A DNA stretch of 64,000 nucleotides. Source: Plotosus lineatus (taxonomy: Eukaryota > Chordata > Actinopteri > Siluriformes > Plotosidae). The stretch is from contig CM045734.1 of assembly GCA_024760905.1 (NCBI GenBank), forward strand, positions 40,195,564 through 40,259,563, read 5' to 3'. Position numbers and translations under genes: made by a program. Positions 11,051-21,925 of this stretch are shown piece after piece. The notes under the pieces were generated by a model, which saw nothing but the letters and a program-made list of their open reading frames with translations, was not told the origin of the DNA and made no database searches. Position 1 is the first letter of the stretch. Every line of letters starts with the position of its first letter.

Positions 11051-12470
11051 GTGTATAAACTTGATTGTTTTTCATTTACTGATAATTGTATGAAGATAAT
11101 TGAATAACCAAAATATTGCCTGAACTGATGTTCAGTTTTTACTGCAGCTTGCAGAGGATCGGATCAGATTTTTTCGTGCCTTCTGTCAACACTTCAGGCT
11201 GGTGGAGATGTCGTAGGAATGTATTTTTTAGCATGCAATGGGTCCCTTAGTATCATTCAAGCATCACGAATCCTATCTGAGCACTATTATTTACCGTGTG
11301 CATCCCCTATGTTTAAAATTTACCCATCGTATAATCGCTTTGTCTAGCATAGTAATAGCTTACTCCACAAAGAATTGCGATTGACCTGAAAACAAATAAT
11401 CAGTATTAGTTTATTGTTCCTAATAAAGTGGCTGGTTATGGTATACTGTAAAGCGATGCACTTAAAAGAGCAATTCTTCATTATATTGTCAAGTCTTTCA
11501 GGAAACAATTTCATATCCATGGCTTCTTTAAATTACACTGTTTATCTTCTACTCAGCCAATCATTATCAATCATACCAATCTGTGACGGTAAGAACAGCT
11601 CTGAAAGGTCTCCCTGAGAAACATCATTATATATGTCAATAACTCTGTCCACGATCAGTGCCAGCTCCATGCATTTGCTCTTATAAATTGCTCATCAATC
11701 CTTACAGACGAGTCCCAACAGGCAAACCAATACCTCTGAGGGTTAATAGTCCTGACTGCCACCTGGTGCAATCCTTTCAGCAACTTTCTGTGCTAATGAA
11801 CAGGATTTGTCTTGGTTGTAAGAGACAGCTGTTAAGGTCTTAGATTCTAGCAGGCTTCTGCTGCAGCATATTTTCTTCATATCAATTGCCTATTACAAAA
11901 AAAAACAAAAAAAAAACCCCAAAACAAAACAAAAAAACATACAAAAAACACCACATTTTACTTTGTTACATAAGCAATAACAAATGGTTTGTCTCCAAAA
12001 AATGTAACTGCAATATACTGTGTATTAATTTCCTTGTGAAATTTCTAAGGGATAAACTATATTAACGATTACACACCTGTTTTCTTTTAACAGCTCTCCT
12101 CTTTTGATGTTTTATTTATTTAAATGCACACACACACACACACAAAACCCTGATTGTCAAAAAGCTAGGTAAACTGGTTCTTAGTGTGTAATTGTAAAGA
12201 CTTTAAAATACATCATTATATAGAACATCATATCATAAAAAGGTTCTGAGAATCTGGAGAAATTTCTGTGCACAGGAGCCAAGGCAAAAAACCAATAGCA
12301 GATCACTGTGATCTTCAGCCTCAAGTGGCAATGTATTGATTAAATAGGCTCTAGAGCACTTCCAGAAATCATTGGGGTTTTTTTAGACAAAAATGTCACT
12401 GAAAATCAGAGAATATCAGGGAATCAGTCAATTTAAAGTCTTTAACATCAATATCTTTTTCTATCATGTC
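11051..12470. other. Mostly unrecognised; A-rich and (AC)n tracts
   Basis: Contains an A-rich low-complexity tract near 11895-11945 and a short (CA)n at about 12126-12143. No exon or repeat family recognised. Confidence 0.5.
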
Positions 12471-12509
12471 ACTTTCTTCTCTTTAATATACGAAGGATTC
12501 ATCCATTTC

Positions 12510-12990
12510 TTTACAAACAGGCCACTCAGATACTTGTTCAGTCCCTTGTAAACTCAAGACGAGATTATTGCCACTCACTCATGGAAGGTCTACCTTTGAG
12601 TGCTATTCGACTTCTGCAAATGATCCAGAATGCAGCTGCACAGCTTGTTTTCAACCTTCTCAAATTTTCCCACACCACACCCTTGTTAAGATCTCTCCAT
12701 TGGCTTCCTGTAGCTGCTCACATTCAATTTAACACACTAATGCTTGCCTCCAAAACAAAATTGGACGGGCACCTTCCTACCTTAAAATACTTATCACACC
12801 TTGCACTGCACCGCGTTCTCTCAGATCCCTGAGCACTGTGAGACTGATCGCTCCCTCTACCAAGGGACAAGAGAAAAAACTCTTCTCTGTTCTGGCTCCA
12901 GGGTGGTGGAATGAACTTCCTCTGGAAATCTGGACAGCCGAGTCACTGGCTATCTTCAGATGATGGCTGAAAACTTACATTTTTCAGAAG
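12510..12990 (+). pseudogene. L2-clade LINE, C-terminal polymerase fragment
   Basis: Translation gives LVQSLVNSRLDYCHSLMEGLP, then IRLLQMIQNAAAQLVFN and TPLLRSLHWLPVAAHIQFNTLMLA. These match the conserved region after the polymerase core of fish L2 LINEs. After a stop near 12829, other frames give pieces like the SQRG and WWNDLP part. It ends near 12990 before an (ACC)/(AC) tract. Several frame breaks make it inactive. Confidence 0.85.
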
Positions 12991-13126
12991 TACTTAGATT
13001 AAGCACAATGCTGTATTACCCCACCACCACCACCACCACACACACACACACAACACCTACCATCTAAGTTTGACAAAATGTCATCTGGGATCAATAAAGT
13101 ATTCTGATTTCAACTTTTACCTTTGA

Positions 13127-13366
13127 CGCAACCCTTAGCAAGGGACAGAAACACGCTGACGGCTGTGCAGCTACTCCTTACAAAAGTCAGCAATGGTTCT
13201 TTTACATGAACCTCACACCATAGACAGTGAGAGACATGGCCAGCCTTTGATAAACCAGTTAGCTGCACTGGGGGGACAGTGACAACCTTGTGGAGAGTGG
13301 GATTCGAACCCCCAACCTAAGGATCAATGGTCCAGTGCCCTTTACCACCAGGCCACTACTGCCACT
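13127..13366 (-). mobile_element. SINE X copy, ending early in tail A
   Basis: On the minus strand: head 'ggcagtagtggcctgg' near 13366, B box 'gggttcgaatccc', full body, then 'cccttgctaaggg' and a stop at about 13127 just after 'gggttgcgtc'. The 3' module of tail A is missing. Confidence 0.88.
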
Positions 13367-16300
13367 CTGTTTTCTTTTTTTTTTATAGACTCTGTGATAA
13401 ATTCTGTGTTTCCATAGATGTGCATTTTTTTCTCTAGATGAATAACTGTAGACATTTTCTCTCAATTAATGCACATCTTTGTAAATTTTTACCATTGCAC
13501 TACCATTGCATTTATCATAAACAAAAATAAGATCAAATGTGATAAACGTTTACAATTAAATATAATGAACAATTAAAAATTAATATACATTAGATCTGAG
13601 TTAAAACCACATATACAGGGTTATTAGGCGAAAGAACCAGGCAGTACCAGGAAATTAAACCAATAGTGAATGTAATTCTCTGTAATTAAACCTTGTGAGT
13701 GTAATTAACAAATAAATATTGCAGATAATGGAGTCAAGTAACAACAACAACTTATGGAGAGAAAACAAAAGCAAAACAATCACAAAAGCACATTTGAAAC
13801 AAAGAGTAAATCACATAGAAGTAAAGAAAGGAGTCATTTTAACAACTACAGAGAGGAACACAAATCCATTTCCGACAGGAAAATTAAAGAGTCAAAGATG
13901 GTCTTTTCAACCATTGGATTATAATTCTCGGGCTGTTGAGTATATACCTTACATACAACATTGAATATGAAAGGCCCGCAGCATCAGGAAAGATCTCTCT
14001 CATCTGTCCCAAGGCTGTCAGGTTCCGGGCAGAGTACTGTATTCCAATTTCATGGACACTTACTTCCTATTGGCCATTAGTCAAATAATACAGACCTATC
14101 TGATGCCCATTTAATTTAATTGTAAACACTTTTCATCCTACCTACTCTCTCCACTGCTCTTATTCCATTCTACCGGAGACACTTAACACTTTCACAAACA
14201 AAAATTACTTTATACACTACTATATACCAGGTCAAAAAAAAATGTGAACCACTCCATAAAGTCTATGAGAGGTAATTTCTGGATGCCAGCCGTTGCAAAG
14301 AAAAGGCCATATCTGAAAAATATGAATACCATATTCGATGTAATAAGCACCCTGCTCCAATTACCCCCCCAGTGTTTTTGATCTTATGTCTAATAACTGC
14401 CCATATGTACTGGGAGCAAAATGGTAGATGAAACTTCCCAATTTTATTCGATCAGTCTCTGTAACTGTAAAATGAGGCGTTCACTACCTGCATAAGTGAG
14501 TTTACATGGTATTTAAAGACCCCCTGCCACTGGGGAATGTCTATAATGTTCATCAGTAACAACACATTTGATTGTTCTGCCGTGCTTTAAAAAACAGGAA
14601 AATATTTTGCTGTGTTCTCTTGGTAAATGTCCATCAACCATGAACCATTAGAAACTGCTACTGCAAAACTATGGGATGCTCTGAATGAATGTAGCGATGA
14701 GCCAGATATGGACCTATCAGAAAGTGATGACGAGTATCTTTCACCCGATTCTCCTTCTCACTAACTTCATAAATTTAAAGATGTTCCTGGCCATGTGCTG
14801 TTGTTTATGTTCGTGTTTTTCAACCATGTGCTAAACTTGACATTCGTGTTGATTGGCTTGATTTTACATCCGGGAAAATGTTTAAAGGAACAGCACTGGA
14901 AGGGAAAAGTAAGAGGTCTTTTTTAAATTTATTCCGTTTTCTGTTTATTTTCAACTTTCATGTAAGTAGTTTGGTTAATACCACGAAATGAATAACACAA
15001 ATGCCAGCAAAACTCTTTTAATGTTCTGTTATTATTCATGTTTTCCAAATTTTAAAGTGCCCTGGGCGCTTATCACTTTGATACGGTATAATATAATATT
15101 ATTTTATATTTTTTCCACACACTTTACTATTTCTTCTTATTGATAAAATCAATAAGAAAATTATTAAGGTGTGAGGAAAAACATGGACATTAGACAGAGA
15201 AAGATGTAAGAAAAAGGCAATAATACAGTACTAGAAGGTTCTTAGCACAATTACAGCACAAGAGAACGGGGTGGCCAAAATCCTGTCCTAACAATGCCGC
15301 AGCCCCTCGACGAGTTCTAAGGCAACACTGCAAAGACATCTGCAATTGTCTGCATCCTGGAAGAAGGATAGATGGCAAACGGAATGAAGAAACCCAGACT
15401 CTCCCTTTCAGACATTCATCGAAATCCTCTCTGCCAATCCTTTTTTTTTGGGGGGGCACCAACTGGGCTGCAAGCCTTGGGTACCGCTCTAATGCATTCA
15501 CACTGGCAAGAGAAATCCATGCGCGTGCCAGGATGACGCCTGCGACTGTGAACTGACACAGTCACTAAATATCCTACTCTCCGTTCACCAAACTGGTTGG
15601 AGGGTCTTATAAACTTCAAGGCGCTAATACCTTCACGAACAAAAATTACTACTCTCATGCAGTATATAAGAAATTTTCAACATACTTGTCACCATTATCA
15701 TCTTCCTCTTGTTCCGGGGTTGGGTTCATCATCATCATGTTTCCCCTGTGGCATCATGGACAACCTTGGGGCGCTTTTGCTGGAATCAGGTGTCCAGCAG
15801 TTGCAGGAAATCGGTCTTCACCATGTATGAAGACTGGATTTCATTACCTTTTAAAGCACTGTTATAAAATCGCTTAAATTAACTAGGAGAAAGAGGTTAC
15901 TTCACTTCCTAGTCGCCAGTGACTCCGTTGGCTCACTCTTCCGCAAGGCCGAGCTACCCAGGGTGCACCTGTCCTAATGACGGAGGTGGAGTCTGGCTTG
16001 AGTGTGATCGGCGTTTAGATTTAGCAGGGCTTATAATACGACTGCCTTCTAAGTCTAGCGGATAAATCCGAACGTTGCGCTTCAACACTCCATGCACCTC
16101 AAAGTTGAGGGGGCATACTTCTCACATTCAAAATATTTTTCTTTTCATTTTACTTTTAGTGCAGTCATATGCAATGGATGTGGTATTACTTGGTATCCTC
16201 TAGTATTATCCATGCACATTTCCTGATGATCCATGTTAGAACTCCGGTAAGACGATATTTTGTGGAATTCCAACGCTGCAGTTAGTAAGTTTAAAACTGA

Positions 16301-16421
16301 TTATCCATTTGTTATTCCCAAAATGCAGAAATAATTTTTTTTGAAGGGGCTGTTAAATTTAGCTTTTTACTGATATCCAGCAATCTGCATGAGATCAAAA
16401 TTTGCAAACCACGCTACATTG
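13367..16421. other. Unclassified segment with a direct repeat
   Basis: A 3-kb stretch without a recognised SINE or LINE. Two related 42-44-bp blocks in the same orientation lie at 14186-14227 and 15624-15667; both contain 'aacaaaaattact'. Part of the region (15260-16090) is richer in GC than its surroundings. An acidic 45-codon frame is at 14627-14764. It may be an old DNA transposon, but I found no clear ends. Confidence 0.35.
14627..14764 (+). CDS. Hypothetical acidic 45-residue reading frame
   Basis: Starts MSINHEPLETATAKLW and ends with an acidic stretch SESDDEYLSPDSPSH before a TAA. Composition resembles acidic N-terminal leaders of some DNA transposase or host transcription proteins, but no domain is recognised. 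No splice donor is obvious at its end. It may be chance or a transposon remnant. Confidence 0.2.
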   Translation: MSINHEPLETATAKLWDALNECSDEPDMDLSESDDEYLSPDSPSH

Positions 16422-16765
16422 GCAGTGGTGACCTGGTGGTAAAGGGCGCTGGATCGCTGATCCTAAGGTTGGGGGTTTGAGTCCTACTCTCCACAGGTTT
16501 GTCACTGTCCCCAAGTGCAGATAACTGGGTTATCAAAGACGGGCCACGCCTCTCACTGTCTATGGTGAGAGGTTCATGTAAAAGAACCATTGCTGACTTT
16601 CGCAAAGAGTAGCTGCAAAGCCGTCGGCGTTGTCTGTTCCTTGCTAAAGGGTTTTGTCAGGAAGGGCATCCGACGTAAAAACCTATGCGCCAAATCAAAC
16701 ACGCTAATCATAGATTTGCTGTGGTGACCTCTGAGAAAAAAGGAACAGCCAAAAAGAAGAAACAC
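16422..16765 (+). mobile_element. SINE X, full length with tail A
   Basis: Head 'ggcagtggtgacctggtgg', B box 'gggtttgagtcc', full body, then tail A: 'ccttgctaaaggg', 'gtcaggaagggcatccgac', 'gccaaatcaaacacgc', 'tttgctgtggtgacctctga', ending 'aaaagaagaaa'. It lies 110 bp upstream of a SINE X with the other tail. Confidence 0.93.
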
Positions 16766-16875
16766 TACATAGTGTTTTTCCTCCTTGAGGCAAAAAAAAA
16801 ACAAAAAAAAACCACTGTACTTAATTTTAAATAATAATAATAATAATAATAATAGGAGAAACAGATTCCTAGTAG

Positions 16876-17225
16876 GGCAGTGGTGGTCTAGTGGTATAGG
16901 GCGCTGGATCGCTGATCCAAAGGTTGGGGGTTCAAGTCCCACTCTCCACAAGGTTGTCACTGTCCCCCCCCCCCCCCCCCTCAGTGGAGCTAACTGGGTT
17001 ATCAAAGGCCGGCCATGTCTCTCACTGTCTATGGTGTGAGGCATGTAAAAGAACCATTGCTGACTTTCGACAAGAGTAGGCTGCAAAGCCGTCGGCGTGT
17101 TTCTGCCCTGCGATGGCCTGGCGAGCTGTCCAGGGTGTACTCTGCCCTCACCCGAAGTTGGCTGGGATGGGCACCAGCTTCCCCGTGACCCAAATTAGGA
17201 TGAAGCGGGTACAGAAAATGAGATG
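16876..17225 (+). mobile_element. SINE X, full length with tail B
   Basis: Head and body nearly identical to the copy at 16422-16765 (A box 'tggtggtctagtgg', B box 'gggttcaagtccc', expanded C-run). After 'gtcggcgtgtttctg' it continues as tail B: 'ccctgcgatggcctggcgag', 'cccgaagttggctggg', 'aattaggatgaagcgggta', 'gaaaatgaga'. The two neighbours place the tail switch just after 'gtttctg'. Confidence 0.93.
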
Positions 17226-17526
17226 CGATGAGATTCCTAGTAATATTTATATAATATACTGTAAAATCATATAATAAATGGATGGATAGTAGCATAACTG
17301 TTTAGAATAGTGGCCAAAGCATATTTGGATAGAAAAAGCCTAACTTTATACAGAATTGCACATCATTTATCATGAGAACAATACTGGAAACGAGTGAGTG
17401 TGACTCCAAAGTGATAGCACAGAGTCACAGAAAGAGGATGTGATATTAGATGTGAGAGTGCTGAAGCCTTCAGTTATCCCAGTTATGTTTTAGCTGACAT
17501 TTTTATTATAGTTTTTAATCATTCAT
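17226..17526. other. No recognised feature
   Basis: AT-rich sequence between SINE X and SINE V; nothing recognised. Confidence 0.5.
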
Positions 17527-18126
17527 TTTCTAAACCAATTAAACCTAATTAGGGTCAAGGGCAAGCTAGCACCCATCTCAGCCGAATCTGAGCCAGGGAG
17601 GGGTACACCCTAGACCAGGGGTGTCAAACTCATACCACAAAGGGCCATGTGGCTCATGTGGCTGCAGGTTTTTGTTTCAACCAAGCAGCAGCACACCTGA
17701 CTTGGCTCATTTAATTAACTGATTTGAGTCTTCAGGGAGTTGATTGGTCAATCTGTGTGCTCTGTACAGAGGCTAACCAATCAGCTGCTTGAAGACTCAA
17801 ATCACTTGATTAAACGAGCCAAGTCAGGTGTGCTGCTGCTTCATTGAAACAAAAACCTGCAGCCACATGGCCCTTTGTGGCACGAGTTTGACATCCCTGC
17901 CCTAGACATTTTGCCAATCCATCTCAGGGCCAACATTCACATAGCCATTCATACTCACACCGGGGGGTTTGCACAGCCGAAATAGCCGAAACTGAAATAC
18001 CCAGAGTGAACCCACGCAAGCATGGGGAGAACATACAAACTCCATACAGAAACAGCGAAGCTGGAAATCGAACCCAGGACCTTCTTGTTGTGAGGCGGAC
18101 GTGCTTACCACTATGCCACTATGCCC
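17527..18126 (-). mobile_element. SINE V copy with tail B, split by a MITE
   Basis: On the minus strand: tRNA-like head with A box 'tggcatagtggt', 'cctcacaacaagaaggtcc' and B box 'gggttcgattcc', then the V body ('tggagtttgtatgttctccc', 'catgcttgcgtgggtt') and 'ggccctgagatgg'. Tail B follows ('gctgagatgggtgctagct', 'gaccctaattagg', 'gaaaatgaatga'). A 284-bp hAT MITE (17616-17899) is inserted in tail B. Confidence 0.85.
17616..17899. mobile_element. hAT-type foldback MITE with perfect 8-bp duplication
   Basis: 284 bp, non-coding, nearly palindromic over its whole length. It starts 'caggggtgtcaaactc' and ends 'gagtttgacatccctg'; the inner arms also pair ('cagcacacctgacttggctc' with 'gagccaagtcaggtgtgctg'), leaving a short centre near 17755. 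The target duplication 'ccctagac' is perfect (17608-17615, 17900-17907). Confidence 0.96.
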
Positions 18127-18371
18127 CTGTTTAATCATTCATTGAATTAGAAAAAAAAAATGACAGTTTATTTAATTTTCAGAATTCGGTTTATCCTGGA
18201 CAGGTTAGTTGTGGATACCAAGCGGATACTGGGGACACTGGGTTTGAGGCAGTTATACTCCAGGGATGAAATACAAGAATTATACTTGTGAGCGCTAGAG
18301 TTGTTGACTTAATACTAATGGTATACTACTCACAGCTGACTATTGAAAACAGCAGTGATGGAAGTATAGTG

Positions 18372-18707
18372 CAGGGATCCCTTGCTACTTCGTGCTTCAG
18401 TTTCTGTGGCTTCAGTGCATCGCGGGTTTTTCAAAAATAGTCATCAAAAAATAAAAAAATTAAGGAAATTAAGAAAAAATAGGGAAAAGTTAAGGAAAAT
18501 GCCACTAATCAAGGCCAATTATACAAAAAAAAAAAAAAAAACCCAAGCAAACAAAAACAAAAAACAATCCAAAACCCCCCAACAAAACTGCTTACATTTT
18601 TATGTGAGGTGTGCATCTGAGTGTGCTCGCGTGCATCTGTGTGTCGGAAATCAGCGGTCACAGGGGGGTCTCGGTCCTCATTAACCACCAAAAGGGAGAG
18701 ATCCCTC
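18372..18707 (+). mobile_element. MITE family T (pogo/Tigger-like ends)
   Basis: Left end 'cagggatcccttgctac', then 'ggcttcagtgcatcgcgg'. It has an A-rich centre and a right end with 'ggaaatcagcggtcac' and 'aaagggagagatccctc', followed by TA at 18708-18709. Same family as 25586-26651 and, inverted, 36750-37356. No transposase. Confidence 0.8.
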
Positions 18708-18897
18708 TATATATCTTTTAGGCATAAGTGAATCTAGAAGACAAAATATAACCTTACAGCATAATCATTGTCTCAATACTGGAAACCATTAAATTCCTAT
18801 TCAAGTTAATCATGCTTACAGTACAGTTGTGGTGTATACAAATATTAGGCTGAATAAACCCTCAGATTAAGAGTCATTAATAACTTGATTGATTACT

Positions 18898-19153
18898 CAT
18901 TCATTAATTTCCTGAACTGCTTAATCCTAATTAGAGTCGTAGTGAGCCTGGTACCCATCTCAGCCGACTCTGGGCGAGGGCAGAGTACACCCTGGAGAGC
19001 TCACCAGGCCATCGCCTCTCAGCATTAACAGGGAGAGCCATGCCCAGCTTTTGATAACCCAGTTAGCTGCACTGGGAGAAACAGTGACAGTTGGGCTGGA
19101 ACCACCAACCTTGGCATTGGTAATCCATCACCTTACCACAGGACCACCACTGA
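18898..19153 (-). mobile_element. SINE X copy with tail B, internally deleted
   Basis: On the minus strand the head 'cagtggtggtcctgtgg' and part of the body ('gctaactgggttatcaaaag') are joined directly to tail B ('gagctctccagggtgtactc', 'actctaattaggattaagc'). About half of the body is missing. Confidence 0.8.
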
Positions 19154-19461
19154 CTTGATTAATTACTGCACAAGAAATTACTTAAAATGCAAAACTGTGC
19201 TCAGGTTCAGGAGATAATATATTCTTAGAGCGAGAAAATGAATGGTCCAGATTTAAAATATCAGCATGATCAGCAAAATGCCCAAGATGCCCTTAAATGT
19301 AGGCTAAATACTTTCTATTCAGTATTGCAGTGTAAGAGATGTTTTTCCAGCACATGTGGCAGTCTGGTTAAACCTGTCATTCCAAAATGTGAAATTTAGA
19401 ACTGCATATAGTCCTGAAAAATGATCCCCTCCCCCAACAAACAAACAAAAAAAAAACAAGA

Positions 19462-19514
19462 ACCCCAACCTTAGGATCAATGATCCAGCACCTATACCAC
19501 TAGGCCACCACTGC
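19462..19514 (-). repeat. SINE X head fragment
   Basis: Only the tRNA-like head survives on the minus strand: 'gcagtggtggcctagtggta' through 'gatcctaaggttgggg', then A-rich sequence. No body or tail. Confidence 0.75.
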
Positions 19515-19582
19515 TTTTTTGAGGTGCCACATTCCTTTAAAATTTTTAGTAACTCCAATGTGGTACAATGGGCATCACAGAG

Positions 19583-19599
19583 ATTGTGAAAACCAGTGT
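19583..19599 (+). repeat. Target-site duplication, LINE copy 1 (3' side)
   Basis: 'attgtgaaaaccagtgt', identical to 21179-21195 on the other side of the LINE. Confidence 0.95.
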
Positions 19600-21178
19600 T
19601 TTCTTCTTCTTCTTCTTCTTCTTCTTCTTCTTCTTCTTCTTTTCCTTTCGGCTGCTCCCTTCAGGGGTCGCCACAGCAAATCATCCGCCTCCATCTCACC
19701 CTGTCCTCTGCATCTTCTTTTTTGACTCCAACGACCTTCATGTCTTCCTTCATCACATCCATAAATCTCTTCTTTGGTCTTCCTCTAGGCCTTCTGCCTG
19801 GTAGTTCCAACCTCAGCATCCTACTGCCAATATACTCACTATCTCTCCTCTGTACATGTCCAAACCATCTCAATCTAGCCTCTCTGACTTTGTCTCCAAA
19901 ACATCTTACATGTGCTGTCCCTCTGATATACTCATTTCTGATCCTATCCATCCTCGTTACTCCCAAAGAGAACCTCAACATTTTCATCTCTGCTACCTCC
20001 AGCTCTGCCTCCTGCCTTTTCCTCAGCGCCACTGTTTCTAAACCATACAACATCGCTGGCCTCACCACCGTCTTGTACACTTTTCCTTTCATTCTTGCTG
20101 ACACTCTCCTATCGCACATCACACCGGTCACTTTTCTCCAACCATTCCAGCCTGCCTGCACACGCTTCTTCACCTCTTTTCCACACTCTCCATTGCTCTG
20201 GATTGTTGAGCCTAAGTACTTAAAATCCTCCACCTTCATTATCTCTGTTCCCTGTAACATCACCGTTCCTCCTGGGTCCTTCTCATTCACACACATGTAT
20301 TCTGATTTTCTGAGGCTAACCTTCATTCTCCTCCTTTCCAGGGCATACCTCCACCTCTCTAGATTTTCCTGCACTTGTTCTCTGCTCTCACTACAGATCA
20401 CAATGTCATCTGCAAACATCATAGTCCATGGAGATTCTTGTCTCACCTCATCTGTCAGCCTGTCCATCACCATCGCAAACAAGAAGGGACTCAGAGCTGA
20501 CCCTTGATGCAGTCCCACCTCCACCTTGAATTCATCGGTCACGCCGACAGCACACCTCACCACTGTCTTACATCTCTCATACATGTCCTGCACCACTCTA
20601 ACATACTTCTCTGCTACTCCAGACTTCCTCATGCAATACTACAGTATGCTTTTTCCAGATTAACAAAGGCACAATGCAGTTCCCGCTGACCTTCTCTGTA
20701 CTTCTCTATTAACATCCTCAAAGCAAACATTGCATCTGTGGTGCTCTTTCTTGGCATGAAACCAAACGGTTGTTCACAAATTCTGATCTCTGCCCTCAGT
20801 CTAGCTTCCACTATTCTTTCCCATAACTTCATCATATGGCTCATCAACTTTATCCCTCTGTAGTTGCCGCAACTCTGCACGTCTCCCTTGTTCTTAAAAA
20901 TGGGCACCAGCACACTTCTCCTCCAGTCCTCCAGCATCTGCTCACTCTCTAGGACCTTGTTGAATGTTCTTGTCAGAAAATCTACTGCTACCTCTCCTAG
21001 ACACTTCCATACCTCCACAGGTATATCATCAGGACCAACTGCCTTTCCATTCTTCATCCTCTTCAATGCCCTCCTCACTTCACCCTTACTGATCTTTGCT
21101 ACATCCTGCTCCTCAATGGTCACCTCTTCTACTCTTTTTTTCTCTCTCATTTTCCTCATTCATCAGCTCTTCAAAGTA
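19600..21178 (-). mobile_element. RTE-type LINE, 5'-truncated, recent insertion
   Basis: A 1579-bp insertion between perfect 17-bp duplications. On the minus strand it starts within the linker before the polymerase ('ctttgaagagctgatgaatg'), carries almost the whole reverse transcriptase and C-terminal region, and ends 'gacccctgaagggagcagcc' and 'gaaaggaaaagaag' with a (GAA)n tail at 19602-19640. 5' truncation, a simple-repeat tail and a long duplication are the marks of target-primed reverse transcription. The other large copy is 30679-33151. Confidence 0.95.
19661..21159 (-). pseudogene. RTE-type LINE reverse transcriptase, nearly complete
   Basis: Reverse transcriptase that would copy the LINE RNA at a nicked target. 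The first frame (21159 to 20629) holds GKAVGPDDIPVEVWK, LVPIFKNKGDVQSCGNYRGI, FGFMPRKSTTDAMFALR and NLEKAY. A deletion of about 22 bp near 20640, compared with the copy at 30679-33151, removes the residues after EKAY, including the first catalytic aspartate, and shifts the frame. The second frame (20632 to 19661, 323 residues) continues with VGLHQGSALSPFLFAMVMDR, MMFADDIVICSES (two catalytic aspartates), FKYLGSTI and the C-terminal RLRWFGHVQRRDSEYI region, ending in CCGDP. Without the first aspartate it is not expected to work. The 303-residue frame on the opposite strand is a shadow. Confidence 0.93.
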
Positions 21179-21195
21179 ATTGTGAAAACCAGTGT
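21179..21195 (+). repeat. Target-site duplication, LINE copy 1 (5' side)
   Basis: Perfect repeat of 19583-19599. Confidence 0.95.
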
Positions 21196-21925
21196 GAGAT
21201 TAGAAATTCAATTAAGTAGGCATATGCACCTTTAGCTAGAGTCGATCTTACACTTGCTTAATCTTACAAATACGGAGACTCATTTAATTACTACTGCCCC
21301 AACCCGAGCAGAATATTTAAAAAAAAAAAAAAAACACAGGTAAATGAATGTTCATTGAGCAAACCGTAAAATTGGAAATTTCACAAAACACGAGTTTGTT
21401 TATTGGAAACTGAAACTAACAAGACAAGTGATAAAAATGAATGGCAGTAAAAAGCAAACCCAGGCTAAGACAGATCAAAAGACATCTATCGGTTGCTCCA
21501 CATTCAGACCGTCCATACCTCTATATGCTAGAGGTCTAGGCTATCTTTTGTACTACCACTTTTATCAGAAATCACCCAATATTATTTTCTGAGGAAGATA
21601 TTCAAGGCAAGCTTAAAAACAAATACACACATTCCCAATTTCTTTTTGTGAAATATGTTCATGGACTCTTAAGGTCAATATATCAAGGTATACTATGGAG
21701 GAATTTAATTTTGATATAGACAAATTGTGCAATAGTCTGAAACTGTAAAAAGCACCAACACTTCTTTGGCATCTTTTAAATTTTCAAAAACATGGTCGAT
21801 GACAGCTCACCTTCATTGTACTATCTGTCTCACTTTTCTTTAATCACACGCACATCTCAGAATACATTTGTTTTCATTGAGGTTTATTTTTCCTTTCAGA
21901 GCCAGTGTATGAGAAACAACTAGAC
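21196..21925. other. No recognised feature
   Basis: AT-rich sequence between the LINE and a hAT relic; nothing recognised. Confidence 0.5.

Noticed and set aside
14186..15667. LTR retrotransposon or endogenous retrovirus
   Set aside because: The direct repeats are only about 40 bp and no gag, protease, integrase or primer-binding sequence was seen; no such element was found anywhere in the window.
16574..17086. 170-codon frame on the minus strand
   Set aside because: It runs antisense through two SINE X copies and an (AAT)n tract; frames like it recur wherever SINE X occurs.
19596..20507. 303-codon open frame on the plus strand
   Set aside because: It is antisense to the LINE polymerase on the minus strand, starts in the (TTC)n tail and has no domain of its own.
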